A DNA stretch of 64,000 bases. Source: Cyrtodaria siliqua. Lineage: Eukaryota; Mollusca; Bivalvia; Adapedonta; Hiatellidae. A program made the translations under genes and the position numbers. The stretch is taken from positions 1 through 64,000 of the forward strand of contig JAWPHD010004478.1 in assembly GCA_037043455.1 (NCBI GenBank), written 5' to 3'. Below, one piece after another: positions 48,336 to 60,399 of the stretch; the first letter of the stretch is position 1; every line of letters starts with the position of its first letter. The notes below the pieces were generated by a model, which saw nothing but the letters and a program-made list of their open reading frames with translations, searched no databases and was not told the DNA's origin.

Positions 48336-48457
48336 CTTGATAATCTGTCCACCGTCTGGATACTCAGACAGAATGCCCTTCAGCTGTTTGATGAGGGGAG
48401 GCTGTTTCATGGACGAGAATGTTGCCTCCAACTCATCCTCGCCATCACTATCAGACT
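48336..48457 (-). CDS. Sacsin-like exon 1 (start of first SIRPT module)
   Basis: A 122-bp internal exon. The acceptor is a CTTCTGTTTACAG tract and the donor is AAG|GTATGTG. It encodes about 40 residues: an acidic stretch (SDSDGEDELEATF), then PPLIKQLKGILSEYPDGGQIIK, which matches the conserved sacsin lead-in 'YP-GGQI-KELIQNAEDAG' immediately before the ATPase N-box. It starts two bases into a codon (N|AG), so a further upstream exon ending in phase 1 is expected and was not found. It ends in phase 0, joining exon 46256-46144, whose first codons are GAA TTA ATT (ELI). A longer open frame runs through both splice sites but adds no conserved residues. Confidence 0.8.
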
Positions 48458-48519
48458 CTGTAAACAGAAGGGATTGACCAAACCGATCAACTTCAGTGTA
48501 ACACAACCGGTATATAATG

Positions 48520-49040
48520 ACTAGAAGGGAGTTCGGTTCCGTAGTGCCTGCCATGTGCTTATTTCAGCAAGGAAAATCTAACAATAAAGTTTGAAGACAG
48601 GTGTGCAATTCCTTACAAATTATGCAGCAAAAATAAATAAGTTTTAAGAAAAGGGACATAACTCTACATTGAGTAATTGATTTGAAGGGTGTTCCATGGA
48701 ACACTTGTCGCCTGCCATCTGGTTATTTCAGCAAGAGCAATCAAACTATGTTATAAAGTCTGAAGACAAAAGATGCAATTCTTTACGAGTTATAGAGCAG
48801 AAACAATTATTACTTTTATGAATAGGGACACAACTCTGCATTGAATAATTGACTAGAAGGGTGTTCAACCGAACACTTGAGTCGCTTGCCATCTGGTTAT
48901 TTCAGCAAGAATAATCTAACTATGTTATAAAGTCTGAAGACAGGGTGCAATTCTTTTCTTTACGAGTTATCGAGCAGAAACAATTGTTACATTTATGAAA
49001 AGGCACATAACTCTGCTTTAAAATAATTGATAAGAAAGAA
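48520..49040. repeat. About 175-bp tandem repeat, three copies
   Basis: Copies begin near GACTAGAAGGGAGTTCGGTT, TTGAAGGGTGTTCCATGGAA and CTAGAAGGGTGTTCAACCGA. Each contains GCCATCTGGTTATTTCAGCA, AAGTCTGAAGACA, GTGCAATTC and GGGACATAACTCT. They are probably derived from the dispersed CATAACTC repeats. Confidence 0.75.
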
Positions 49041-49239
49041 CTGCCAGATGCATAGCTGACCTGAAATGCATATATAGGCCAGACAAAGTAGGGGGTCCGG
49101 GTGTATGCTCCCCCGGCGGTTTTTTAAACTTCGCTTTGTAATGGTGCGTTTTGGCATATATCTGACAAAACACTTGTGTGGTATTTGAAGAAATATTGTT
49201 GACAAATTTGAGAATTAACATTTGACAAAGTTGAATTAC

Positions 49240-49738
49240 CTACACTGTAAAATAAAATAAGAATCAAATGTTGACCCTAAACTCTCCATCCCATCTGGCT
49301 TCAGTTTGGACTTTTAATTTTTTTCATTTTCAACTTGAAGTATAGGCCCGGGCCTATATGGCCTAATAGTAGCTATGCCGATGACTGCATAAAGTTTCAT
49401 GACCATAGGTCAATATTTGGCCAAGTTATGGGATAGGTTAGGTTGAAGGTTAAATATTTATGAAAAGGGGCATAACTCTGCCAAAATAAAGTGGAGTTAT
49501 TGTTAGTGGAGTTGAATTATTAGTGAGGAAGAACTGTATAAAGTTTCTTGACCATAGGTCAATATTTTGTGCAGTTATGTCAGATTGCAAGTTAAAGTTT
49601 TATGAAAAGGGTTACAACTCTGCCAAAATTAAACTGATGAAAAATTAAATGAAATGGCGTTTATGTCCTGATAAACACATTGGTTATATAGGAACAGCAA
49701 CTTCAGAAGGGGATGAGGGATGACGTTTCCCACCCGAC
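49240..49738. repeat. Decayed dispersed repeat next to the 23-bp array
   Basis: Two copies of a stretch with TGACCATAGGTCAATATTT, CAAGTTATG and CATAACTCTGCCAAAAT. There is no coding content. Confidence 0.55.
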
Positions 49739-49744
49739 AAGATA

Positions 49745-52700
49745 AAGCCTATGTCAATAATATACAGTAGTCTGTGTAAATAATATATGGTAGACTGGGT
49801 CAATAATATACCGTAGTCTGTGTCAATAATATACAGTAGTCTGTATAAATAATATACAGTAGTCTGTGTCAATAATATACAATAGTATGTGTAAAAAATA
49901 TATAGTAGTCTGTCCAAATAAAATACAGTAGTCTGTGTCAATAATATACAGTAGTCTGTGTAAATAATATACAATAGTCTGTGTAAATAATATACAGTAG
50001 TCTGTGTAAATAATATACAGTAGTCTGTATAAATAATATACAGTAGTCTGTGTAAATAATATACAGTAGTCTCTGTCAATAATATACAATAGTCTGTGTA
50101 AATAATATACAGTAGTCTGTGTCAATAATATACAATAGTCTGTGTAAAAAATATATAGTAGTCTGTCCAAATAAAATACAGTAGTCTGTGTCAATAATAT
50201 ACAGTAGTCTGTGTAAATAATATACAATAGTCTGTGTAAATAATATACAGTAGTCTGTGTAAATAATATACAGTAGTCTGTTTAAATAATATACAGTAGT
50301 CTGGGTAAATAATATACTGTAGTCTGTGTAAATAATATACTGTAGTCTGTGTAAATAATATACAGTAGTCTGGGTAAATAATATACAGTATTCTGTATAA
50401 ATAATATACAGTAGTCTGTGTCAATAATATACACTAGTCTGTGTAAATAATATACAGTAGTCTGTGTCAATAATATACAATAGTCTGTGTAAAAAATATA
50501 TAGTAGTCTGTCCAAATAAAATACAGTAGTCTGTGTCAATAATATACAGTAGTCTGTGTAAATAATATACAATAGTCTGTGTAAATAATATACAGTAGTC
50601 TGTGTAAATAATATACAGTAGTCTGTTTAAATAATATACAGTAGTCTGGGTAAATAATATACTGTAGTCTGTGTAAATAATATACTGTAGTCTGTGTAAA
50701 TAATATACAGTAGTCTGTGTAAATAATATACAGTAGTCTGGGTAAATAATATACAGTAGTCTGGGTAAATAATATACAGTAGTCTGGGTAAATAATATAC
50801 AGTAGTCTGGGTAAATAATATACTGTAGTGTGTGTAAATAATATACAGTATTCTGTGTAAATAATATACAGTAATATGTGTAAATAATATACCATAGTCT
50901 GTGTCAATAATATACTGTAGTCTGGGTAAATAATATACAGTAGTCTGTGTAAATAATATACAGTAGTCTTTGTAAATAATATACAGCAGTCTGGGTAAAT
51001 AATATACAGTAGTCTGGGTAAATAATATACTGTAGTCTGGGTAAATAATATACAATAGTCTGTTTAAATAATATACAGTAGTCTGGGTAAATAATATACA
51101 GTAGTCTGGATAAATAATATACTGTAGTCTGGGTAAATAATACACAGTAGTCTGGGTAAATAATATACAGTAGTCTGGATAAATAATATACAGTAGTCTG
51201 GGTAAATAATATACAGTAGTCTGGAAAAATCATATACAGTAGTCTGGGTAAATAATATACAGTAGTCTGGGTAAATAATATACTGTAGTCTGGGTAAATA
51301 ATATACAGTAGTCTGGGTAAATAATATACTGTAGTCTGGGTAAATAATATACAGTAGTCTGGGTAAATAATATACTGTAGTCTGTGTAAATAATAAACTG
51401 TAGTCTATGTAAATAATATACAGTAGTCTGGGTAAATAATATACAGCAGTCTGGATAAATAATATACTGTAGTCTGGGTAAATAATATACAGTAGTCTGG
51501 GTAAATACTATACAGTAGTCTGGATAAATAATATACTGTAGTCTGTTTAAATAATATACAGTAGTCTGGGTAAATAATATACAGTAGTCTTGGTAACTAA
51601 TATACAGTAGTCTGTGTAAATAATATACAGTAGTCTGGATAAATAATATACTGTAGTCTGTTTAAATAATATACAGTAGTCTGAGTAAATAATATACAGT
51701 AGTCTGGATAAATAATATACAGTAGTCTGGGTAAATAATATACAGTAGTCTTGGTAACTAATATACAGTAGTCTGGGTAAATAATATACTGTAGTCTGGG
51801 TAAATAATATACAGTAGTCTAGGTAAATAATATACTGTAGTCTGTGTAAATAATAAACTGTAGTCTATGTAAATAATATACAGTAGTCTGGGTAAATAAT
51901 ATACAGTAGTCTGGATAAATAATATACTGTAGTCTGGGTAAATAATATACAGTAGTCTGGATAAATAATATACTGTAGTCTGTTTAAATAATATACAGTA
52001 GTCTGGGTAAATAATATACAGTAGTCTGGATAAATAATACACAGTAGTCTGGGTAAATAATATACAGTAGTCTGTGTAAATAATATACAGTAGTCTGTAA
52101 ATAATATACAGTAGTCTGGGTAAATAATATACAGTAGTCTGGAAAAATAATATACAGTAGTCTGGGTAAATAATATACAGTAGTCTGGGTAAATAATGTC
52201 TGGGTAAATAATATACAGTAGTCTGGGTAAATAATATACAGTAGTCTGGGTAAATAATATACAGTAGTCTGGGCAAATGATATACAGTAGTCTTTGTATA
52301 TAATATACAGTAGTCTTTGTAAATAATATACAGTAGTCTGGGTAAATAATATACAGTAGTCTGGGTAAATAATATACAGTAGTCTGGGTAAATAATATAC
52401 AGTAGTCTGGGTAAATAATATACTGTAGTCTGGGTAAATAATATACAGTAGTCTGTGTAAATTATATACAGTAGTCTGTAAATAATATACAGTAGTCTGT
52501 GTAAATAATATACAGTAGTCTGTGTCAATAATATACAGTAGTCTGGGTAAATAATATACAGTAGTCTGGGTAAATAATATACAGTAGTCTGGGTAAATAA
52601 TATACTGTAGTCTGGGTAAATAATATACAGTAGTCTGTGTAAATAATATACAGTAGTCTGTAAATAATATACAGTAGTCTGTGTAAATAATATACAGTAG

Positions 52701-55700
52701 TCTGTGTCAATAATATACAGTAGTCTGTGTCAATAATATACAATAGTCTGTGTAAATAATATACAGTAGTCTGTGTCAATAATATACAATAGTCTGTGTA
52801 AAAAATATATAGTAGTCTGTCCAAATAAAACACAGTAGTCTGTGTCAATAATATACAGTAGTCTGTGTAAATAATATACAATAGTCTGCGTAAATAATAT
52901 ACAGTAGTCTGTGTAAATAATATACAGTAGTCTGTTTAAATAATATACAGTAGTCTGGGTAAATAATATACTGTAGTCTGTGTAAATAATATACTGTAGT
53001 CTGTGTAAATAATATACAGTAGTCTGGGTAAATAATATACAGTAGTTTGGGTAAATAATATACAGTAGTCTGGGTAAATAATATACAGTAGTCTGTGTAA
53101 ATAATATACAGTAGTATGTGTAAATAATATACAGTAGTCTGGGTAAATAATATACAGTAGTCTGGGTAAATAATATACAGTAGTCTGGGTAAATAATATA
53201 CTGTAGTCTGGGTAAATAATATACAGTAGTCTGTTTAAATAATATACAGTAGTCTGGGTAAATAATATACAGTAGTCTGGATAAATAATATACTGTAGTG
53301 TGGGTAAATAATATACAGTAGTCTGGGTAAATAATATACAGTAGTCTGGATAAATAATATACTGTAGTCTGTTTAAATAATATACAGTAGTCTGGGTAAA
53401 TAATATACAGTAGTCTGGATAAATAGTATACAGTAGTCTGGGTAAATAATATACAGTAGTCTAGGTAAATAATATACAGTAGTCTGTGTAAATAATATAC
53501 AGTAGTCTGTGTAAATAATGTACAGTAGTCTGGGTTAATAATATACAGTAGTCTTTGTAAATAATATACAGTAGTCTGGGTAAATAATATACAGTAGTCT
53601 GGGTAAATAATATACAGTAGTCTGGGTAAATAATATACTGTAGTGTGGGTAATTAATATACAGTAGTCTGGGTAAATAATATACTGTAGTCTGGGTAAAT
53701 AATATACAGTAGTCTGGGTAAATAAGTCTGGGTAAATAATATACAGTAGTCTGGGTAAATAATATACAGTAGTCTTTGTAAATAATATACAGTAGTCTGG
53801 GTAAATAATATACAGTAGTCTGGGTAAATAATATACTGTAGTCTGGGTAAATAATATACAGTAGTCTGTTTAAATAATATACAGTAGTCTGGGTAAATAA
53901 TATACAGTAGTCTGGATAAATAATATACTGTAGTCTGGATTAATAATATACTGTAGTCTGGGTAAATAATATACAGTAGTCTGGGTAAATAATATACAGT
54001 AGTCTGTTTAAATAATATACAGTAGTCTGGGTAAATAATATACAGTAGTCTGGATAAATAATATACAGTAGTCTGGGTAAATAATATACAGTAGTCTCAG
54101 TAAATAATATACAGTAGTCTGGGTAAATAATATACTGTAGTGTGGGTAATTAATATACAGTAGTCTGGGTAAATAATATACAGTAGTCTGGGTAAATAAT
54201 ATACAGTAGTCTGGGTAAATAATATACTGTAGTCTGTGTACATAATAAACTGTAGTCTATGTAAATAATATACAGTAGTCTGGGTAAATAATATACAGTA
54301 GTCTGGATAAATAATATATTGTAGTCTGGGTAAATAATATACAGTAGTCTGGGTAAATACTATACAGTAGTCTGGATAAATAATATACTGTAGTCTGTTT
54401 AAATAATATACAGTAGTCTGGGTAAATAATATACAGTAGTCTGGATAAATAATATACAGTAGTCTGGGTAAATAATATACAGTTGTCTGTGTAAATAATA
54501 TACAGTAGTCTTTGTAAATAATATACAGTAGTCTGGGTAAATAATATACAGTAGTCTGGGTAAATAATATACAGTAGTCTGGGTAAATAATATACAGTAG
54601 TCTGGGTAAATAATATATAGTAGTCTGGGTAAATAATATACAGTAGTCTTTGTAAATAATATACAGTAGTCTGGGCAAATAATATACAGTAGTCTTTGTA
54701 TATAATATACAGTAGTCTTTGTAAATAATATACAGTAGTCTAGGTAAATAATATACAGTAGTCTGGGTAAATAATATACTGTAGTCTGGGTAAATAATAT
54801 ACAGTAGTCTGGATAAATAATATACTGTAGTCTGTAAATAATATACAGTAGTCTGTGTAAATAATATACAGTAGTCTGTGTCAATAATATACAGTAGTCT
54901 GGGTAAATAATATACAGTAGTCTGGGTAAATAATATACTGTAGTCTGGGTAAATAATATACAGTAGTCTGGGTAAATAATATACAGTAGTCTGTAAATAA
55001 TATACAGTAGTCTGTGTAAATAATATACAGTAGTCTGTGTCAATAATATACAGTAGTCTGTGTCAATAATATACAATAGTCTGTGTAAATAATATACAGT
55101 AGTCTGTGTCAATAATATACAATAGTCTGTGTAAAAAATATATAGTAGTCTGTCCAAATAAAACACAGTAGTCTGTGTCAATAATATACAGTAGTCTGTG
55201 TAAATAATATACAATAGTCTGCGTAAATAATATACAGTAGTCTGTGTAAATAATATACAGTAGTCTGTTTAAATAATATACAGTAGTCTGGGTAAATAAT
55301 ATACTGTAGTCTGTGTAAATAATATACTGTAGTCTGTGTAAATAATATACAGTAGTCTGGGTAAATAATATACAGTAGTCTGGGTAAATAATATACAGTA
55401 GTCTGGGTAAATAATATACAGTAGTCTGTGTAAATAATATACAGTAGTATGTGTAAATAATATACAGTAGTCTGGGTAAATAATATACAGTAGTCTGGGT
55501 AAATAATATACAGTAGTCTGGGTAAATAATATACTGTAGTCTGGGTAAATAATATACAGTAGTCTGTTTAAATAATATACAGTAGTCTGGGTAAATAATA
55601 TACAGTAGTCTGGATAAATAATATACTGTAGTGTGGGTAAATAATATACAGTAGTCTGGGTAAATAATATACAGTAGTCTGGATAAATAATATACTGTAG

Positions 55701-57215
55701 TCTGTTTAAATAATATACAGTAGTCTGGGTAAATAATATACAGTAGTCTGGATAAATAGTATACAGTAGTCTGGGTAAATAATATACAGTAGTCTCGGTA
55801 AATAATATACAGTAGTCTGTGTAAATAATATACAGTAGTCTGTGTAAATAATGTACAGTAGTCTGGGTTAATAATATACAGTAGTCTTTGTAAATAATAT
55901 ACAGTAGTCTGGGTAAATAATATACAGTAGTCTGGGTAAATAATATACAGTAGTCTGGGTAAATAATATACTGTAGTGTGGGTAATTAATATACAGTAGT
56001 CTGGGTAAATAATATACTGTAGTCTGGGTAAATAATATACAGTAGTCTGGGTAAATAATATACAGTAGTCTGGGTAAATAATATACAGTAGTCTTTGTAA
56101 ATAATATACAGTAGTCTGGGTAAATAATATACAGTAGTCTGGGTAAATAATATACTGTAGTCTGGGTAAATAATATACAGTAGTCTGTTTAAATAATATA
56201 CAGTAGTCTGGGTAAATAATATACAGTAGTCTGGATAAATAATATACTGTAGTCTGGATTAATAATATACTGTAGTCTGGGTAAATAATATACAGTAGTC
56301 TGGGTAAATAATATACAGTAGTCTGTTTAAATAATATACAGTAGTCTGGGTAAATAATATACAGTAGTCTGGATAAATAATATACAGTAGTCTGGGTAAA
56401 TAATATACAGTAGTCTCAGTAAATAATATACAGTAGTCTGGGTAAATAATATACTGTAGTGTGGGTAATTAATATACAGTAGTCTGGGTAAATAATATAC
56501 AGTAGTCTGGGTAAATAATATACAGTAGTCTGGGTAAATAATATACAGTAGTCTGTGTACATAATAAACTGTAGTCTATGTAAATAATATACAGTAGTCT
56601 GGGTAAATAATATACAGTAGTCTGGATAAATAATATATTGTAGTCTGGGTAAATAATATACAGTAGTCTGGGTAAATACTATACAGTAGTCTGGATAAAT
56701 AATATACTGTAGTCTGTTTAAATAATATACAGTAGTCTGGGTAAATAATATACAGTAGTCTGGATAAATAATATACAGTAGTCTGGGTAAATAATATACA
56801 GTAGTCTGTGTAAATAATATACAGTAGTCTTTGTAAATAATATACAGTAGTCTGGGTAAATAATATACAGTAGTCTGGGTAAATAATATACAGTAGTCTG
56901 GGTAAATAATATACAGTAGTCTGGGTAAATAATATATAGTAGTCTGGGTAAATAATATACAGTAGTCTTTGTAAATAATATACAGTAGTCTGGGCAAATA
57001 ATATACAGTAGTCTTTGTATATAATATACAGTAGTCTTTGTAAATAATATACAGTAGTCTAGGTAAATAATATACAGTAGTCTGGGTAAATAATATACTG
57101 TAGTCTGGGTAAATAATATACAGTAGTCTGGATAAATAATATACTGTAGTCTGTTTAAATAATATACAGTAGTCTGGATAAATAATATACAGTAGTCTGG
57201 AAAAATAATATACAG
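49745..57215. repeat. 23-bp satellite, about 7.5 kb, with higher-order duplications
   Basis: Roughly 320 copies of a 23-bp unit, AGTCTGGGTAAATAATATAC followed by AGT, with variants GTGTCAAT, TTTAAAT, GATAAAT, TTTGTAAAT and CTGTAGT. Larger blocks recur: a 345-bp period (15 units) near 49.8-50.6 kb, and a block of about 2.32-2.33 kb whose copies occupy roughly 52.5-54.86 and 54.86-57.2 kb with only scattered differences. 23 bp is not a multiple of three; the 70-270 codon minus-strand ORFs (LLYIIYTDYCILFTQTTVYY and similar) are artefacts of stop-free phases. Confidence 0.95.
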
Positions 57216-57394
57216 GAGTCTGTATAGTCGGGAGGGTGGGGGGTGGGGGGGATGGATAGAAGGATTGTGTGTCAGCTATGGCAATATCAACCTAGTTTTA
57301 TATAAACTGAGATATTGGGGAGGTATGTATGTGGCTCAAGTTTGGCTGTCTTTAAAACAAATCAACTTTCGTTAATATAAACACTCAAACCAAG

Positions 57395-58095
57395 TTTCAC
57401 ATGTGACCCAGTGGCGGGACCAAATTTGACCTCAGGGTCACCATTTAAACAAACTTGGTAGAGGACCATAAGCTGAGTGTAAATACAAAATATTAAACCG
57501 TTGGCTCTTGTAATTTCAGAGAATTTGTTTTTAAGTTTGTCCCTATTTAAGTCTATATAAAACGTGTGACCCAGGAGATAGAGCCAAATTCGACACCAGG
57601 GTCACCATTTGAACAAACTTGGTAGATAACCATAAGCTGATGGTAAATACAACATGGCTCTTGAGGTTTCATAGAAGATGATTTTTTTTAAAGTTTTTCC
57701 CTATGTAACTCTATGTAAAACATGTGACCCCTGGGGGGAGGGGACACATCTGACCCCAGGGTCACCATTAAAACAATTTGATGGAGGACCATAGCTGAGT
57801 GCAAATAAAAAATATTAAACCTTTGGCTCTTATGGTTTAAGGGAAGAAGATTTTTGAAGTTTTTCCCTATATAAGTCTATGTAAAACTGACCACTGGGGC
57901 GGGGTCAAATTTGAGTCCAGGGTCACCATTGAACAAACATGGTAGATCCATAAGCTGATAATAAATAAAAAATATTAACCTTTATCTCTTGTAGTTTCAT
58001 AAAAGGAAGTTCTTCCCTATAAATCTATGTAAAACTGATCCAACAAGGGCCCCTAAGCTCCCAATTAAAGAAAAAAGAACCAAGGTTTCTTATGA
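57395..58095. repeat. Dispersed repeat fragment (GGGGCCAAATTTGACC type)
   Basis: Tandem copies of a unit with TGTGACCCCTGGGG, CAGGGTCACCATTTGAACAA, TTGGTAGAGGACCATAAGCT and TTTTCCCTATGTAACTCTAT. The same family as 40860-41400 in this window. Confidence 0.7.
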
Positions 58096-58178
58096 TGTTT
58101 GAACCCACTTATGACATAAAGGTTTGTAATATTAGTAATGAGGTTGATCAGAGAATTAAGTAATAATTATATAGAGTA

Positions 58179-58263
58179 TGGTCTCATCGAGTTGGTTGAT
58201 TTAAACATCGAGACGGGTGTAGCTTATCGAGGTGTTTAAATCAACCAAAGAGATGAGACCAAT
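58179..58263. repeat. Hairpin-forming inverted repeat
   Basis: TGGTCTCATCGAGTTGGTTG, ATTTAAACA is mirrored by TGTTTAAATCAACCAAAGAG, ATGAGACCA about 20 bases later. The arms are about 32 bp with a small mismatch block. It may be part of a small transposon or a regulatory hairpin. Confidence 0.7.
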
Positions 58264-58457
58264 TACTCAATTTGTTTTGTAGCATGTCCATTTCATCTGT
58301 CTGCCATACTCTAACTTCCGATAACTTTCATTCTGACAGGTGTTATTTTCAATTAAATGATTTACAACTGTGCAAACACAAAGGAAATGTCAGCGAGTCA
58401 TTTTAAGTTTTAATAAGCATATTCTGCCTTTAACAGATAAAAACACACTTATAACGT

Positions 58458-59761
58458 AGATGTTTATGGCAAGCCAATTGTCCAATAATTACGTGAACCA
58501 GGTTCACGGTCGAAAAACTAGGATTAACGATCGATAAACTAGGTTTTTCGAACGTAAAAGCATGTTAACCTATACTTTCGAGCAAAAACATAGGATATCG
58601 TCCGTAAACCATAGTTCACGGTCATAAACGTAGGTTCACGCTCGTAAACGTAGGTTCACGCTCATAAACCCAAGTTCACGCTCGTAAACATAGGTTCACG
58701 TTCGTAAACTATGGTTCACGCTCGTGAACCCCGGTTCACGCTCGTAAACATAGGATACCGACCGAAACTCATAGTTCAATCGAGAAACCTAGTTTACTGG
58801 GATTATCAAATCAACTATGAATTTCGGGCGTGAACATGGGTTCAATACCGTGAACCTATGTTTACGACCGTGAACCTATGTTTATGACCGTGAACCATAG
58901 TTTATGAACGTGAACCTATGTTTACGAGCGTGAACCATAGTTTATGGATGTAAACCTATGTTTACAACCGTGAACTATAGTTTATGCTCGTAAACTATTG
59001 TTCATGCTCGTAAACCTAGGTTCACGCTCATAAACATAGGTTCACGTTTGTAAAACCGGGTTTATCGACTTGTAGCTTTCGGACCGGTATCTGTGATTTA
59101 CGAGCATAGCCAATCACGACCGTGAACCATAGTTTACGAACGTGAACTATAGTTTACGAGCGTGAACCTAGGTTTACGACCGTGAACCATAGTTTACGAA
59201 CGTGAACCTAGGTTTACGACCGTGAACCATAGTTTACAGATGTGAACCTATGTTTACGAGCGTGAACCATAGTTTACGAACGTGAACCTATGTTTATGAT
59301 CGTGAACTTGTGTTTACGAGCGTGAACCATAGTTTAAGCTCGTGAACCCAGATTTACGTTCGATAAACTAGGTTTCTCGATTGAACTAAGAATTTCGGGC
59401 GTTATCCTAAGTTCACGAGCGAGAACCTATGTTCACGGTCGTAAACCCATGTTCACGGTCATAAACCCAAGTTCACGGTCGTAAGCATAGGTTCACATTC
59501 GTAAACTATGGTTCACGCTCGTGAACCCAGGTTCACGCCCGTAAACATAGGTTCACGCTCGTGAACTTAGGATAACGACCGAAATTCTTAGTTCAATCGA
59601 GAAACCTAGTTTATCGAACGTAAACCTCGAAAATATAGGTTAGTATTCGATAAACCTGGTTTTACGTTCGAAAAACCTAGTTTATCGATCGTTAATCCTA
59701 GTTTTTCGAACGTGAACCTGGGTTCACATAATTATTGGACAATTGGCTTGCCAAAGATGTT
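58458..59761. mobile_element. Fold-back element made of about 20-bp quasi-palindromes
   Basis: The body is about 58465-59754 (1,290 bp), flanked by AGATGTT at 58458-58464 and 59755-59761. The termini are nearly identical inverted repeats of about 95 bp (TGGCAAGCCAATTGTCCAAT, AATTA, GTGAACC-GGTTCACG, CGAAAAACTAGGATTAACGA, TCGATAAACTAGGTTTTTCG). The interior is almost entirely short units of the type CGTGAACCTATGTTTACGAC and their reverse complements CGTAAACATAGGTTCACG, about 20 bp each, with orientation switching several times (near 58830, 58990, 59090 and 59340). No ORF of note is present. It resembles fold-back transposons in architecture, but I do not recognise the family. Confidence 0.8.
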
Positions 59762-59857
59762 GCAATAGGTTCAATTATTAAACAATAAAAAAACTATTTT
59801 AACTGTAAATAACAAAATAACTATTCAACAATAAAACAAAAAATAAATAGTTCTTAC

Positions 59858-59925
59858 CCGTTGGCATGTTGTTTCTTCAGGGTGTAGACTTGTTTTATCC
59901 CATCATACAGTGCATATTATTTCAT
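59858..59925 (-). other. Possible upstream exon (weak, frame-broken)
   Basis: The acceptor is GTTACAGTCAG and the donor is CAACGG|GTAAGA. The 3' two thirds read YDGIKQVYTLKKQHANG, which looks protein-like and could be part of a ubiquitin-like or N-terminal region. The frame that gives this text meets TAA shortly upstream (ATG AAA TAA TAT GCA). The alternative frame from the acceptor (EIICTV) stops at TGA exactly where YDG would begin, so a one-base loss near 59905 would join the two. It ends in phase 2, while exon 48457-48336 needs phase 1, so at least one more exon would have to lie between. No homology could be confirmed. Confidence 0.25.
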
Positions 59926-59999
59926 CTGACTGTAACATAAACATTTGTATTTGGAATAAAATATAAAACTTCCTTATATAATAATAATTTGAGGGCTTG

Positions 60000-60105
60000 G
60001 TGTTATACTGTTGTAACTACATATAAACTATTGTAACTACATAGTTTATATAAACTATTGTAACTAGCTATAAACTATTGTAACTACATATAAATAAAGT
60101 ACAAG
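60000..60105. repeat. Short tandem repeat (TAAACTATTGTAACTA)
   Basis: About four to five copies of ATATAAACTATTGTAACTAC with small variations. Confidence 0.85.
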
Positions 60106-60399
60106 ATACAAGAGTTTTCCACCAAGCCCTCGCATGATTTATTATTTACTGTTCAACAATTTTATCAAACCAAAGTGATAACTTGGATTTCCATGAGAGA
60201 ACGAAGCGTGAAGGTCAAGGTCATTACAAAAAAGTGCTTGGAAAAGATCTTTTCTACGGAGCAATAATTGTTAAAATAAAAGAAGAAATTGTTTAGTTAC
60301 AAACATGAAAATATCAGAAATATTTACAGATTCAGTTACACGAATTCTGAATAATTGACACTCAATTCCAGGATGTTTTATAGAGGGAATCCTCCAGCA

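Larger units (their letters stand above)
5560..48457 (-). pseudogene. Sacsin-like gene, interrupted (whole locus)
   Basis: This entry covers all exons I can join. Sacsin is a giant co-chaperone with repeated HSP90-like ATPase modules, a J domain that stimulates Hsp70, and a C-terminal HEPN dimerisation domain; that family knowledge is applied here by domain order. Seven exons join in phase: 48457-48336, 46256-46144, 37657-37510, 36339-34741, 33690-20937, 7211-7095 and 5724-5560. After removing the inserted element the product would be about 4,640 residues, close to vertebrate sacsin (about 4,580). Junction codons agree (G|AC for Asp between exons 3 and 4, G|GT for Gly between exons 4 and 5, the others phase 0). 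Six lesions break the frame: a 1-nt deletion near 46247, a frameshift near 33515, TAG at 30066-30068, an element at 28125-29203, TAG at 26498-26500 and a slip at 22057-22063. I infer a young pseudogene of an expanded family; a low-accuracy assembly could explain the indels but not the insertion with its target duplication. Upstream exons encoding the N-terminus are missing or unrecognised. Confidence 0.85.

Noticed and set aside
49684..56997. Minus-strand ORFs rich in Tyr/Ile/Leu (YIIYTDYCILFTQTTVYY)
   Set aside because: Translation of the 23-bp satellite, cut wherever a variant unit creates a stop. Hydrophobicity is due to base composition.
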